Positions 35,762 through 45,100 of a DNA stretch of 64,000 nt are shown piece after piece; positions within the stretch are counted from its first letter, which is position 1; each line of letters starts with the position of its first letter. Source of the DNA: Microvirga lotononidis (GTDB lineage: Bacteria > Pseudomonadota > Alphaproteobacteria > Rhizobiales > Beijerinckiaceae). A program made the position numbers and the translations under genes. The notes beneath the pieces are model-generated. The model saw only the letters and a list, made by a program, of their open reading frames with translations. It was not told the DNA's origin and did not search any database. Location: assembly GCF_034627025.1 (NCBI RefSeq), contig NZ_CP141048.1:2430001-2494000 (forward strand), written 5' to 3'.

Positions 35762-36427
35762 TTAAGAGGACAGAACACTTTGCGGAAGATGGTTGGAGGC
35801 CAGAAGAGCTGCCTCCACCCGATTGCGGACGCGCAGTTTCTGCAGGATGTTGGTCAGGTGGTGCTTGATCGTCTTTTCACTCAGTTCAAGCTTGTTTCCG
35901 ATTTCCTTGTTGCTGCGTCCCTGAACCAAGATCGCCAGGATTTGCTGTTCGCGAGGCGTGAGAGGGGGAAGGGCGCCTGAACCCTTGGTTTCTACGATAC
36001 TGCCGGGACCCGACCTCATCAGAAGCCTTGCGGCAAGGCTGGGCGAAATGAAGCTCTGGCCCTGATCCAAGACCCGGACCGTCTGAATCAGCTCCTTGCC
36101 GCAAGTGCCCTTCAGAAGATAACCACGTACGCCACGCTTCAAGGCGCCATAAACATGCTCTTCGTCCGCGGCGTCGGCAAGAATGACGATGCGAATTGCA
36201 GGGTGGTGCTGGAGGATCGATTCCACGGCCCCCATGCTGCGATCCAGGACGTCGGCGTCCAGAACAATCACGTCCGGAGCGTCTCGTTGGGCGATGTCGA
36301 TGGCATCCCAGACCGATGCGCCTTGGGCGACGACCTTGATGTCAGATTGAGAGTTCAGGGCAAGGGTCACGCCGTCCCTGAAGAGCGGGTGCCTGTCGAT
36401 AACGCCGACGCGAACTTGTACTTTCAT
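35762..36427 (-). CDS. NarL/FixJ-type response regulator with partly degenerate receiver
   Basis: A 221-residue regulator. The receiver keeps the phospho-acceptor Asp (VIVLDADVL) and Lys (GVRGYLLKGT), but one acidic pocket residue is Arg (VIDRHPLFRDG) and the switch Thr is replaced by Ala (IVILADAADE). The HTH_LuxR domain is intact (LTPREQQILAILVQGRSNKE, then LSEKTIKHHLTNILQKLRVR). It is paralogous to the regulator at 36677-37333, with the same organisation and similar wording throughout. The start MKVQVRVGVID follows GGGGGGCTCC; the open frame upstream to 36502 is not used. Confidence 0.88.
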   Translation of the reverse strand: MKVQVRVGVIDRHPLFRDGVTLALNSQSDIKVVAQGASVWDAIDIAQRDAPDVIVLDADVLDRSMGAVESILQHHPAIRIVILADAADEEHVYGALKRGVRGYLLKGTCGKELIQTVRVLDQGQSFISPSLAARLLMRSGPGSIVETKGSGALPPLTPREQQILAILVQGRSNKEIGNKLELSEKTIKHHLTNILQKLRVRNRVEAALLASNHLPQSVLSS

Positions 36428-36676
36428 TGGAGCCCCCCAGTTCCAATTTGGTCTGCTGCCAATACACCTGCAGCCAACTCTCGTGGGCTCAATGAGCCTC
36501 ACCGTCCTCTCAGAGTACTAAGCCAAGGTTGTATTCAGCAATGTCTATGAAGTGACAGGATATGGTCCGACCGTCTCTTGCGCGTTAGCCCCAAAGGGGT
36601 ATCGGCCGCCTTCGTCGGAACCGGGTTTGATACGAAATATGTTCACCATTCTGTCTGGAAACGACGCCGTTAAAGG

Positions 36677-37333
36677 TCATCGCTTTCCGGATACGCGTTC
36701 CGAAGCCAGCATCGCCGCTTCCACGCGATTGCGAACGTGAAGCTTATCCATAATGGATGTTACGTATCCTTTGACGGTCTTCTCGGTCAGCCCGAGCTCA
36801 TCGCCGATCAGCCTGTTGCTGAGACCCTGAAGGATCAGCATCAGGATCTGCTCTTCGCGGTCGGAGAGCTCGGGAAACCGCCGCACCGTGTCGGGAGTCG
36901 CGCTTTCTCCAAGGCCTCTCGACATGATGAGCTGCGCCGCAAAACTTGGTGAGACGTAGTTCTGGCCCCGATGGATCGACCTGATCGCGTTCACGAGTTC
37001 CGAACTTCCCGTGCCTTTCAGGAGGTAGCCTTTCGCGCCTTTCCTCAAGGCGCTTCGCACTTCATCTTCGTCATCGACGACGGTCAGCATCAGGGTCTTG
37101 GTTGTCGGGCAGCGTTGCGCGATCTTCGACACGGCATTGATGCCTCCTCCCGGCATGTTCATATCCAGAAGAAGAACGTCCGGCGAGTGCTCCTGAGCGA
37201 TGTGAAGGGCATCCTGTGCGCTTTCCCCTTGCCCGATGACCTCGATGTCGGATTCGGACTCCAAGGCGAATACGACCCCGTCCCTATAAAGCGGATGGTC
37301 GTCGACGATTCCGACGCGAATTCTAGGCCGCAT
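36677..37333 (-). CDS. NarL/FixJ-type response regulator, partner of adjacent kinase
   Basis: A 218-residue regulator with a canonical receiver: VGIVDDHPLYRDGV (acidic pair), LLLDMNMPGGG (phospho-acceptor), TLMLTVVDDE (switch Thr) and GAKGYLLKGT (Lys). The HTH_LuxR domain carries LSDREEQILMLILQGLSNRL and LTEKTVKGYVTSIMDKLHVR. Its first codons overlap the last 11 bp of the sensor kinase gene, so the two are co-translated and form a two-component pair. The downstream paralogue may also be phosphorylated by the same kinase. Confidence 0.92.
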   Translation of the reverse strand: MRPRIRVGIVDDHPLYRDGVVFALESESDIEVIGQGESAQDALHIAQEHSPDVLLLDMNMPGGGINAVSKIAQRCPTTKTLMLTVVDDEDEVRSALRKGAKGYLLKGTGSSELVNAIRSIHRGQNYVSPSFAAQLIMSRGLGESATPDTVRRFPELSDREEQILMLILQGLSNRLIGDELGLTEKTVKGYVTSIMDKLHVRNRVEAAMLASERVSGKR

Positions 37334-38780
37334 CCGAGGTCCCCGCGTTAACCAAAGGCAGAGATGCTTGGATGCGTGTTCCGTTGCCAGGAATGCTCTT
37401 GATGCTCAAAGCTCCTCCAATACTTTCGATTCTATCCTTAAGGCTCGCCAATCCCAGACGAGGCTCGCTCAAGGCGATGCTCTCGTCGCAGATGCCCGGG
37501 CCTCTGTCTGCGACTTCGACGGTCACGGTCGCTCCGTCCCAACTCACTTCGACCTGCTGCTCCTGGCCATCGGCATGTTTGAAGGCGTTGTTGAGTCCCT
37601 CCTGAACATAGCGGCACAGGGCGATCTTGACGAATTGTGGCGTATTCTCCGGGAGATCGGCGATCCGACAGGAAATCGTCGTTCCCGTTCGACGTTCATG
37701 CTGACGGATCATGAACATCAATGCATCCCTGAGCGTCAGAGTTTGGATCTCCGGAAGAAGAAGCCCCTTGCAGATGTTGCGCGTATCGTTGAGCGCGTCG
37801 GAAAGGGCCTTTTGGATTTTCCGGAGGTTGTCACGCTCGGCTTCCAATCCCTGAACCCGGTCGAGCCGCAGCAATGCGAGGCTGATCAGTTGCGCGACCC
37901 CGTCGTGCAGATCATAGCCCATCCGCCGCATCAGCCGCTCGTTGTCTTCCGTGGCATTCTGAGCCGCACGCTCGACCCGATTTTGCAGGATCCGATTCTG
38001 TCGAAGCAGCTCCGAGAGCTGAGAAATGCGTTCCTTCAATGCAGCGCGCTGCCTGTCGATGGTTCTGCTGCCATTGGCGACGATGACGAACAGGCATCCC
38101 ATCATGTTCAGGGTGATCAAAGCCGTCGCGAGCCAGGTCTTCCATTCCGATGCGGCGAGTTCGGAGTTCAATCGCTCCGCGCGTTCGTGGAACTCGACGA
38201 CGGCAATGATTTCGCCGGTCTCGAAGTTCCAGATCGGGGCAAAGACCTTGAGGAGGGGAAGTCCGCTGAATCGTTCGGCGATTTCCTCGTCGCCAGGCGT
38301 GTCGTCGAATTCCGCCGCGATCGCACCGGCCCAGGCTCTCCGGGACGCGGACGGCGGAGTGAATTTCTTGCCGATGAGTTCAGGCTCGCCGCTATGAACG
38401 ATCATGCCGTCGCGGCTCCAAACCCTGACGGCCGTGATGCTGGCCTGGAAGTCAGGTCTTTCCATCGCTTGGTTGAGGCCCTGGATGCTGCTGACCGGGA
38501 GGGTGTTCCCTGAGAGATTCTGAAGATGGGGAGCGATGAAGGTGTTGATGAAGAGTGCCGTGGATGCAGCCTTGACCTCGGCGACGCTCTTCTCGATCTG
38601 CCAGGAGACGAGAGTGCCCATGGCGAACATCCCGGTCAGCATGACGGCGAATGCCACCAGGAGGAATTGCCTGGCAAGACTTCTCCTCTGCCGCCTTGCC
38701 CTCGACGGTCTTCCAAACCTCATTTTCTCGAGAACAAGCACAGCGACGATCCCTCCGGCCCCGGACCGTTGCCTTCTCAT
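37323..38780 (-). CDS. Membrane sensor histidine kinase (HisKA_3, NarX/DegS-like)
   Basis: A 485-residue kinase. TM1 is at about residues 37-60 (QFLLVAFAVMLTGMFAMGTLV), with an extracytoplasmic sensor of about 155 residues. TM2 is at about 217-236, then a coiled region. The phospho-acceptor His292 is in GYDLHDGVAQLISLALLRLD. The HATPase domain has YVQEGLNNAFKHADGQEQQ (N box), VEVADRGPGICDES (G1) and GLASLKDRIESIGG (G2). No HAMP domain is evident. The start at 38780 (ATG) is used; MRFGRPSRARR at 38723 is also possible. It is divergent from the RTX haem peroxidase, with a palindrome-rich region between. Confidence 0.9.
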   Translation of the reverse strand: MRRQRSGAGGIVAVLVLEKMRFGRPSRARRQRRSLARQFLLVAFAVMLTGMFAMGTLVSWQIEKSVAEVKAASTALFINTFIAPHLQNLSGNTLPVSSIQGLNQAMERPDFQASITAVRVWSRDGMIVHSGEPELIGKKFTPPSASRRAWAGAIAAEFDDTPGDEEIAERFSGLPLLKVFAPIWNFETGEIIAVVEFHERAERLNSELAASEWKTWLATALITLNMMGCLFVIVANGSRTIDRQRAALKERISQLSELLRQNRILQNRVERAAQNATEDNERLMRRMGYDLHDGVAQLISLALLRLDRVQGLEAERDNLRKIQKALSDALNDTRNICKGLLLPEIQTLTLRDALMFMIRQHERRTGTTISCRIADLPENTPQFVKIALCRYVQEGLNNAFKHADGQEQQVEVSWDGATVTVEVADRGPGICDESIALSEPRLGLASLKDRIESIGGALSIKSIPGNGTRIQASLPLVNAGTSDAA

Positions 38781-38871
38781 ATAGGGTCAGGATCTAGAGA
38801 TCCTTCTAAGGTAAGGCGCAGCCTCCTCGTGGGTAAAGACTATCCCAAAGAGGTAGTTTGCCGTCGCAAGA

Positions 38872-38902
38872 CATGACCTGCGAACGTCGGTTCGCGGTCA
38901 TG
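38872..38902. promoter_or_regulatory. 13-bp hairpin with one bulge
   Basis: CATGACCTGCGAAC and GTTCGCGGTCATG pair over 13 bases with a single bulged T and a four-base loop GTCG. It lies 92 bp upstream of the kinase start and about 230 bp upstream of the peroxidase gene. It may be an operator or the hairpin of a 5' leader. No T-run follows on either strand. Confidence 0.45.
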
Positions 38903-38961
38903 CGAGGACAGGAAGAGCCAATGTTTCGGTCCCGAAACCCTCGGCAATGCAGCGTCCGCTT

Positions 38962-38986
38962 CCGACCATGGTCGGTCGACCGACCA
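38962..38986. promoter_or_regulatory. Two overlapping perfect palindromes (CCGACC/GGTCGG array)
   Basis: CCGACCATGGTCGG (38962-38975) and TGGTCGGTCGACCGACCA (38969-38986) are both exact palindromes sharing the central GGTCGG. This gives three alternating half-sites in 25 bp, an arrangement suited to cooperative binding of a dimeric regulator. The nearby NarL-type regulator is a candidate binder by position only. Confidence 0.5.
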
Positions 38987-39059
38987 AAGTCCGGGACGGG
39001 TCTGAGACCATGATGGGACTGAGGGACCAAGGCGCGGATTCGGACCTCAGGCCGTATAG

Positions 39060-39074
39060 TTAAGAGCCCCTTAA
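39060..39074 (+). promoter_or_regulatory. CtrA-like box TTAA-N7-TTAA upstream of RTX peroxidase
   Basis: TTAAGAGCCCCTTAA fits the alphaproteobacterial CtrA consensus TTAA-N7-TTAA, ending 60 bp before the peroxidase ATG, where promoter-proximal CtrA sites usually lie. The base after it is T where the full consensus has C. Binding is unproven. Confidence 0.4.
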
Positions 39075-39134
39075 TTTGCCCAGAATGTGTCCAGGTGCCG
39101 TCAATATTGCGGCGACGACTTGGAGGGGACGACA

Positions 39135-42100
39135 ATGGTGAATCTGGTCAAGCACGATCTCGAGTTCATCCTGAAGCAGATCAAGGTTGCGGAGAGGCAC
39201 GCTGCGGGCGAGGATCTAACCGCCCTCGTGGCGGAAGCCGGAGGCATGGATCCCAACGCGGCCACCACGCCGACCCAGGCGTTCCTGCTGCCCTACGGCC
39301 TGCGTACGGTCGATGGCACCTACAACAACCTCGTCGAGGGACGAGAGACCTGGGGCGCTGCCGACCAGCCGTTTCCCGACATGTCGAGCCCGGATTACCT
39401 GAACGAGGGCGACGACTCGATGATGTTCGGGACGCCCGCCAATCCGGTCTGGCTGACGAACAACAATTACACGCCTGGATCAGCCACGGGATCGCCGATG
39501 CTGGCACCCGGCACCGTCGTCGATGCAGATCCGCGTCTCATCTCGAACCTTGTCGCCGATCAGACGCTGGACAATCCCGCCGCGATCGGGGCCGCGCTGA
39601 CCTATGCCGGCATCACGGGCGCGGCTCAGATGGCCGCCATCAAGCAGATCCAGGACGCACGCGCAGTCATTGCTGACGCTGTCGCCGATGCCGGCTCGGC
39701 ATCCGGCGCGATCTCAGGGCTTCAGGCCGCCGTCACCGCTGCGGCGACAGCCGTCACCGAGGCCGAGGTTGCTCTCGCGACCGCTCAGGAACAGAACCAG
39801 GCGAACCAGGACGTTCTCGCTGCAGCCCAGATCGAGCTCGCCGCCGCGCAGGCAGCCGTCGATGAGGTGCAGGCCATATTCGACGGGCTCATTGCGGGTG
39901 GTGTCACGCCGGATGAACTCGCTGCCTTCAATGAGGCGAATGCCAACCTGCTCATCGTCCAGGACGTCTTGAACGACAAGCAACAGGTCAAGAACGAAGC
40001 CCAGGCGGTCGCCGACGCCTCCGCAGGCGCAGTTGCGGCTGCGCAGGCTGGTTTGGTGACGAAGACTGCGCAACTTGCGACGGCTCAGGACAGTCTGTCT
40101 GCCGGTCAGACGAATGCCCAGACCGCCACGGCGGCCATCGATGCGGCGAAGCTCGCGCTCGCCAATCTCCTTGCCGAGAAGGGCATCGTGATGGACGGAA
40201 GCACCGTCCTCATCCCCAATGTCTCACCCGATATCGGCGACTCGGCACCTTATAACTCCCTGTTCACCCTCTTCGGCCAGTTTTTCGATCACGGCCTCGA
40301 CCTGATCGCAAAGGGTGGCAGCGGCACGGTCTACATCCCGCTTTCGCCGGACGATCCGCTCTACAACCCGGCGACGCCTCACACCAACTTCATGGTCATG
40401 ACGCGCGCCAGCCGCGATGCGGACGGCGATACCGTCAACGTGACGACGCCCTGGGTCGATCAGAACCAGACCTACACCTCGCATGCTTCGCACCAGGTCT
40501 TCCTGCGCGAATACACGACCGATGCGAGCGGCAGGACGGTCGCCACCGGCAGGCTGCTCGACGGCGACAGAGGCCTTGCCACCTGGGCCGACGTCAAGGA
40601 GCAGGCGCGCACCATGCTCGGCATCGATTTGACCGATGCCAATGTCGGCAAGGTTCCGTTGCTGCGCACGGACCCATACGGAAACTTTGTTCCCGATCCC
40701 CAGACGGGTTTCGCACAGGTCATCGTCGGCCTTGGTCCTGACGGCGTTCCGAACACGTCGGACGACATCGTGGTCTCGGGCACGCCGAACGCTCCGGCGA
40801 GCCTCGTGAACGCGATCCTCACCGGACACGCTTTCCTCGACGACATTGCTCACGCGGCGGTGCCCGTCATCGTCGGGGGCGTTCTTCAGAAGGATGGCGA
40901 CAGTGCCGTCGGCTACGCGAATGCGGACGGGAGCACGACGGGGCTCGTCAATTCCCGCGGCTCGAACACGGCCTACGATAACGAGCTGCTCGACGCCCAC
41001 TACATCACGGGCGACGGCCGCGGCAACGAGAACGTCGGTCTAACGGCGATCCACCACGTTTTCCACTCCGAGCACAACCACCTGGTCGACCAGGTCAGGT
41101 CGGTGGTTCTCGCTAGCGGCGACCTTGCTTTCCTGAACGAGTGGCTGCGTATCCCGGTCTCCGCAATTCCGACGGATCCCACGGCCATTGCCGGCCTGCA
41201 ATGGGACGGTGAGCGCCTGTTCCAGGCGGCCCGCTTCACGAACGAGATGGAGTATCAGCACCTCGTCTTCGAGGAATTCGCCCGCAAGATGCAGCCCGAC
41301 GTGGACGCCTTCGTGTTCGAGCCGTCGGTCGACATCAACCCGGCGATCTTCGCGGAGTTCGCACAGGCCGTGTACCGCTTCGGCCACTCGATGCTCAACG
41401 AGAACATCGACACCATCGACGCCAACGGAAATCCGTTCTCGATGAAGCTGTTCGACGGCTTCCTCAATCCGCTGGGCTTCGGAGCGACCGACGCCAACGG
41501 CAACGTGACCATCGACCACGAGCAGGCGGCCGGTGCGATCATGCGCGGCATGTCCCGCCAGCACGGCAATGAGATCGACGAGTTCGTCACGCACGTGCTG
41601 CGTAACCAGCTCGTCGGCATCCCGCTCGATCTCGCCGCCTTGAACATCGCCCGCGGCCGCGATCTCGGCCTGCCGTCTCTGAACGAGGCGCGTGCGCAGT
41701 TCTACCAGATGTCCGGGCAGGATTCGCAGCTCAAGCCCTATGTGAGCTGGACCGACTTCGCCCTCAACCTTCAGAACTCTCTGTCGATCATCAACTTCAT
41801 CGCGGCCTATGGGAAGCATCCGCTGATCGAGGCCGCGACCACCCTCGAAGCCAAGCGGGCTGCGGCGACTCTGCTCGTGCTCGGCGGAACCGGCGCTCCT
41901 GCGGACCGCCTCGACTTCCTCAATGCGACGGGTGCATGGACCGCCCAGAACTCGGGCCTCAACGATATCGATCTGTGGATCGGCGGTCTCGCCGAGAAGA
42001 AGATGGACTTCGGCGGCATGCTCGGGTCGACCTTCTCCTTCGTCTTCGAGGCCCAGCTGGAAAGCCTCCAGGACGCCGACCGGTTCTACTACCTCTCCCG

Positions 42101-45100
42101 CGTCCAGGGATTGAACCTCCTCAACGAGCTTGAAAACAACTCGATGACGGACATCATCATGCGCAACACCGACCTCGGCGACGAGGGACGGACGGCGCTT
42201 CCGGGAGACATCTTCGCGACGCCTGCCTACACGCTCGAGATCATCCGGTCGAAGCAGATCGGGGCAGACCCGGTCTGGGACAATCCCATCCTCCAGGCGC
42301 TCACGCCGCTCGTGGTGCGCAAGGACCTCGACGGCGACGGCGACGACGATGTCCTCATCTACAACGGCACCGACCATGTGGTCATGGGCGGTTCGGCCGA
42401 GGACGATTATATCGTGGCCGGCGAGGGCGACGACACCGTCTGGGGCTATGAGGGCAACGACACCATCGAGGCCGGCTACGGCGTCGACATCATCCATGGC
42501 GGCAAAGGCGACGACATCATCACCAATGCCGGCACCGATATCGGCATGACCGACAAACTGCATGGCGAGGAGGGCAACGACGTCATCCAGGGCGGCAGCG
42601 GCTTGGCGCTGATCTTCGGCAACCAGGGGCAGGACTTCCTGATCGCCGGACCGGACGGGAAGCAGGTCTTCGGCGGAACGGACAACGACTTCATCCTCGG
42701 AGGTGACGGCGGCGACTTCCTGCTCGGCAACGAGGGAGACGACTGGATCGAGGGTGGCGCCCGGTTCGACGTCATTGCCGGTGAGAACTCGGAATTGTTC
42801 TTCAATTCCACCATCATCGGCCACGACGTGCTTAACGGCGGCGCCAGCGACACGGACTACGATGCCGAATCCGGCGACGACATCATGTTCCAGGGCGAGG
42901 GCATCCAGCGCAACAACGGCATGGCCGGCTTCGACTGGGCCATCCACAAGGGCGACGCCGTCGCGGCGAATTCCGACCTCGGCATCCCGATCTTCGACAA
43001 CCAGGAGGCGTTTATTCTTCGCGACCGCTTCGACCTGGTCGAGGGTCTGTCCGGATGGAAGCACAACGACATCCTCACCGGGCGTGTCGCCGCCGTGAAC
43101 ACCAGGGCGGAGGCGACGGGAACGGCTGCGATCCCAGGCCCGAACTCACCACTCGAATCCTTCTCCAACGACCTGCTGCAGAAGAACGTTCACCTGATCG
43201 CTGGTCTGGACCAGCTGGTGGCACACCGCACCCGAATCCCGGTGGTGGATGCGCAAGGCAGGCCTGTACTCGATAAGAACGGGAATCCCGAACTGATCGT
43301 TCTCGATACCTCGCAGGCAGCGGATATCATCCTCGGCGGCGGCGGCAGCGACACCATCAAGGGCTTCGCCGGAGACGACATCATCGACGGCGACAAGTGG
43401 CTCAACGTGCGCATCCGGATCGTCAAGGATGGCGTCACCTACACGGCCGACGGGATGACGGAAAAGGTCTACTTCGAGTCCGACTATGAGCATGGAGCTC
43501 CGAAAGCCGGCGCTGTCGCCCAGTTCGGTGGCAAGACCCTCGATGCCCTGATGCTCAGCGCGACCCTCAACCCGGGCCAGCTCAGCATCGTCCGTGAGAT
43601 CGTCGACGGCGATCTGGACAACAGCGCCATCGACGTAGCGGTCTACGGCGACCTTCGGGCGAACTACACGATCACGAGCAATGCCGACGGCAGCGTCACC
43701 GTCCAGCACGTGACGGTGACAGTCGAGACGGATCCGACGACTGGCAACAATCGGGTCTCGGACGGGACCGATCGCCTGTTCAACATCGAGAAGCTGCGCT
43801 TCGCAGATGTTGAAGTGAACGTGACCCCACCGAAGCTGTCTCTCCATGCTTTCGATGCCGGCGGCAATTACGCGGACAACTTCAACTCGGCATTCTACAG
43901 CCGGTCCGACGGTTCCCGCCCATGGGCGACCAACTGGATCGAGACTGGAGATGACGGTAGCGCGACGTCGCTCAACGGGCAGATCCAGATTACGGGTGGA
44001 GCCCTGCGGTTCGACCAGGGTGACGGCGCCAGCATTCAACGCGGTCTCAACCTGGCAGGCGTTGCCACGGCGCGGCTGACCTACTCGGTCGCCGAGCAGG
44101 GGCTGGATAACGGCGAGCAGGTCGAGGTCTGGTTCTCCAGAGACGGCTCAGCCTGGACCCTGATCGAAACCATCGGCGGGGCAACCAATGGCGGGAACCG
44201 AGGTTTCGACATCTCGGGGCCGTTCACGGCAGGTGCCGCAATCCGCTTCGTGGCCTCGGGCATCAACGCGAACAACGAGTTCGTGAACATCGACAACCTG
44301 TCGGTCAGCGTCCTGGTCCCGGCAACGGCACCGACCGTCAACTATGCGACCTCCTTCACCGAGGGCGGCGCGGCGGTCGCGATCTCGAGCAATCCCGGGA
44401 TCATCGACGACGCCGCGCAGATGGTGTCAGCCCGGATCGTGCTGACCAATGCCCAGGCAGCCGACGAGCTCAACTTCGGCACGTTGCCGGCAGGAATATC
44501 GGCGACCGTCGACACCTCGGTGGCGGGCAGGATCACCGTGAACCTGACGGGCACGGCATCCCTGGTCGCTTACCAGAGGGCTATCCAGGCGGTAACGTTC
44601 GACAACAACTCCGATAACCCGGTTGCGGGAAGCCGCGTCATCCAGGTGACGGTGAATGACGGGATCATGGACAGCAACGTCGCGACCACCACGGTCAACG
44701 TGATCGCGGTCAACGATCCGGTCAATGCGAACAACGACACCATCATCACCAACATCGTAAACGGTCCCATCGTGGTTCCGGAATGGGTGCTGCTGTCGAA
44801 CGACACCGACCCGGACGGTCCGGCACTGGATATCACGGCCGTGAGCAACCCGAACGGTCTCGGCAACCTTTCGCTGACGGCGAATCCCGGCTCCGTGACC
44901 TTCACGGATACGGGTACAGCAGGTGGTTCCTTCAACTATACCGTCAGCGATGGTGGCAGCCCGGTCCGCACCGATACGGCCAGCGTCACGGTGACACGCG
45001 ACACGAACCCGGTCGATGGTACGACAGGAAACAACATCCTGATCGGGGACGGATCCGGCAGCACCTTCGACGGGCATACCGGAAACGACACGATCCTGGC

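Larger units (their letters stand above)
38781..39134. other. 354-bp divergent control region between kinase and RTX peroxidase
   Basis: No gene is present. The region holds a bulged hairpin, two overlapping perfect palindromes, a GGTC-TGA-GACC dyad near 38999-39009, a CtrA-like box (each main item listed separately) and a GGAGGGG ribosome-binding site at 39122-39128 for the peroxidase gene. The density of symmetrical elements suggests multi-factor control. Confidence 0.55.

Noticed and set aside
41040..43064. 674-codon minus-strand open frame inside the RTX peroxidase gene
   Set aside because: It is the antisense shadow of a high-GC coding frame; composition is shuffled Asp/Val/Glu-rich with no recognisable motif, while the plus frame has clear domains.
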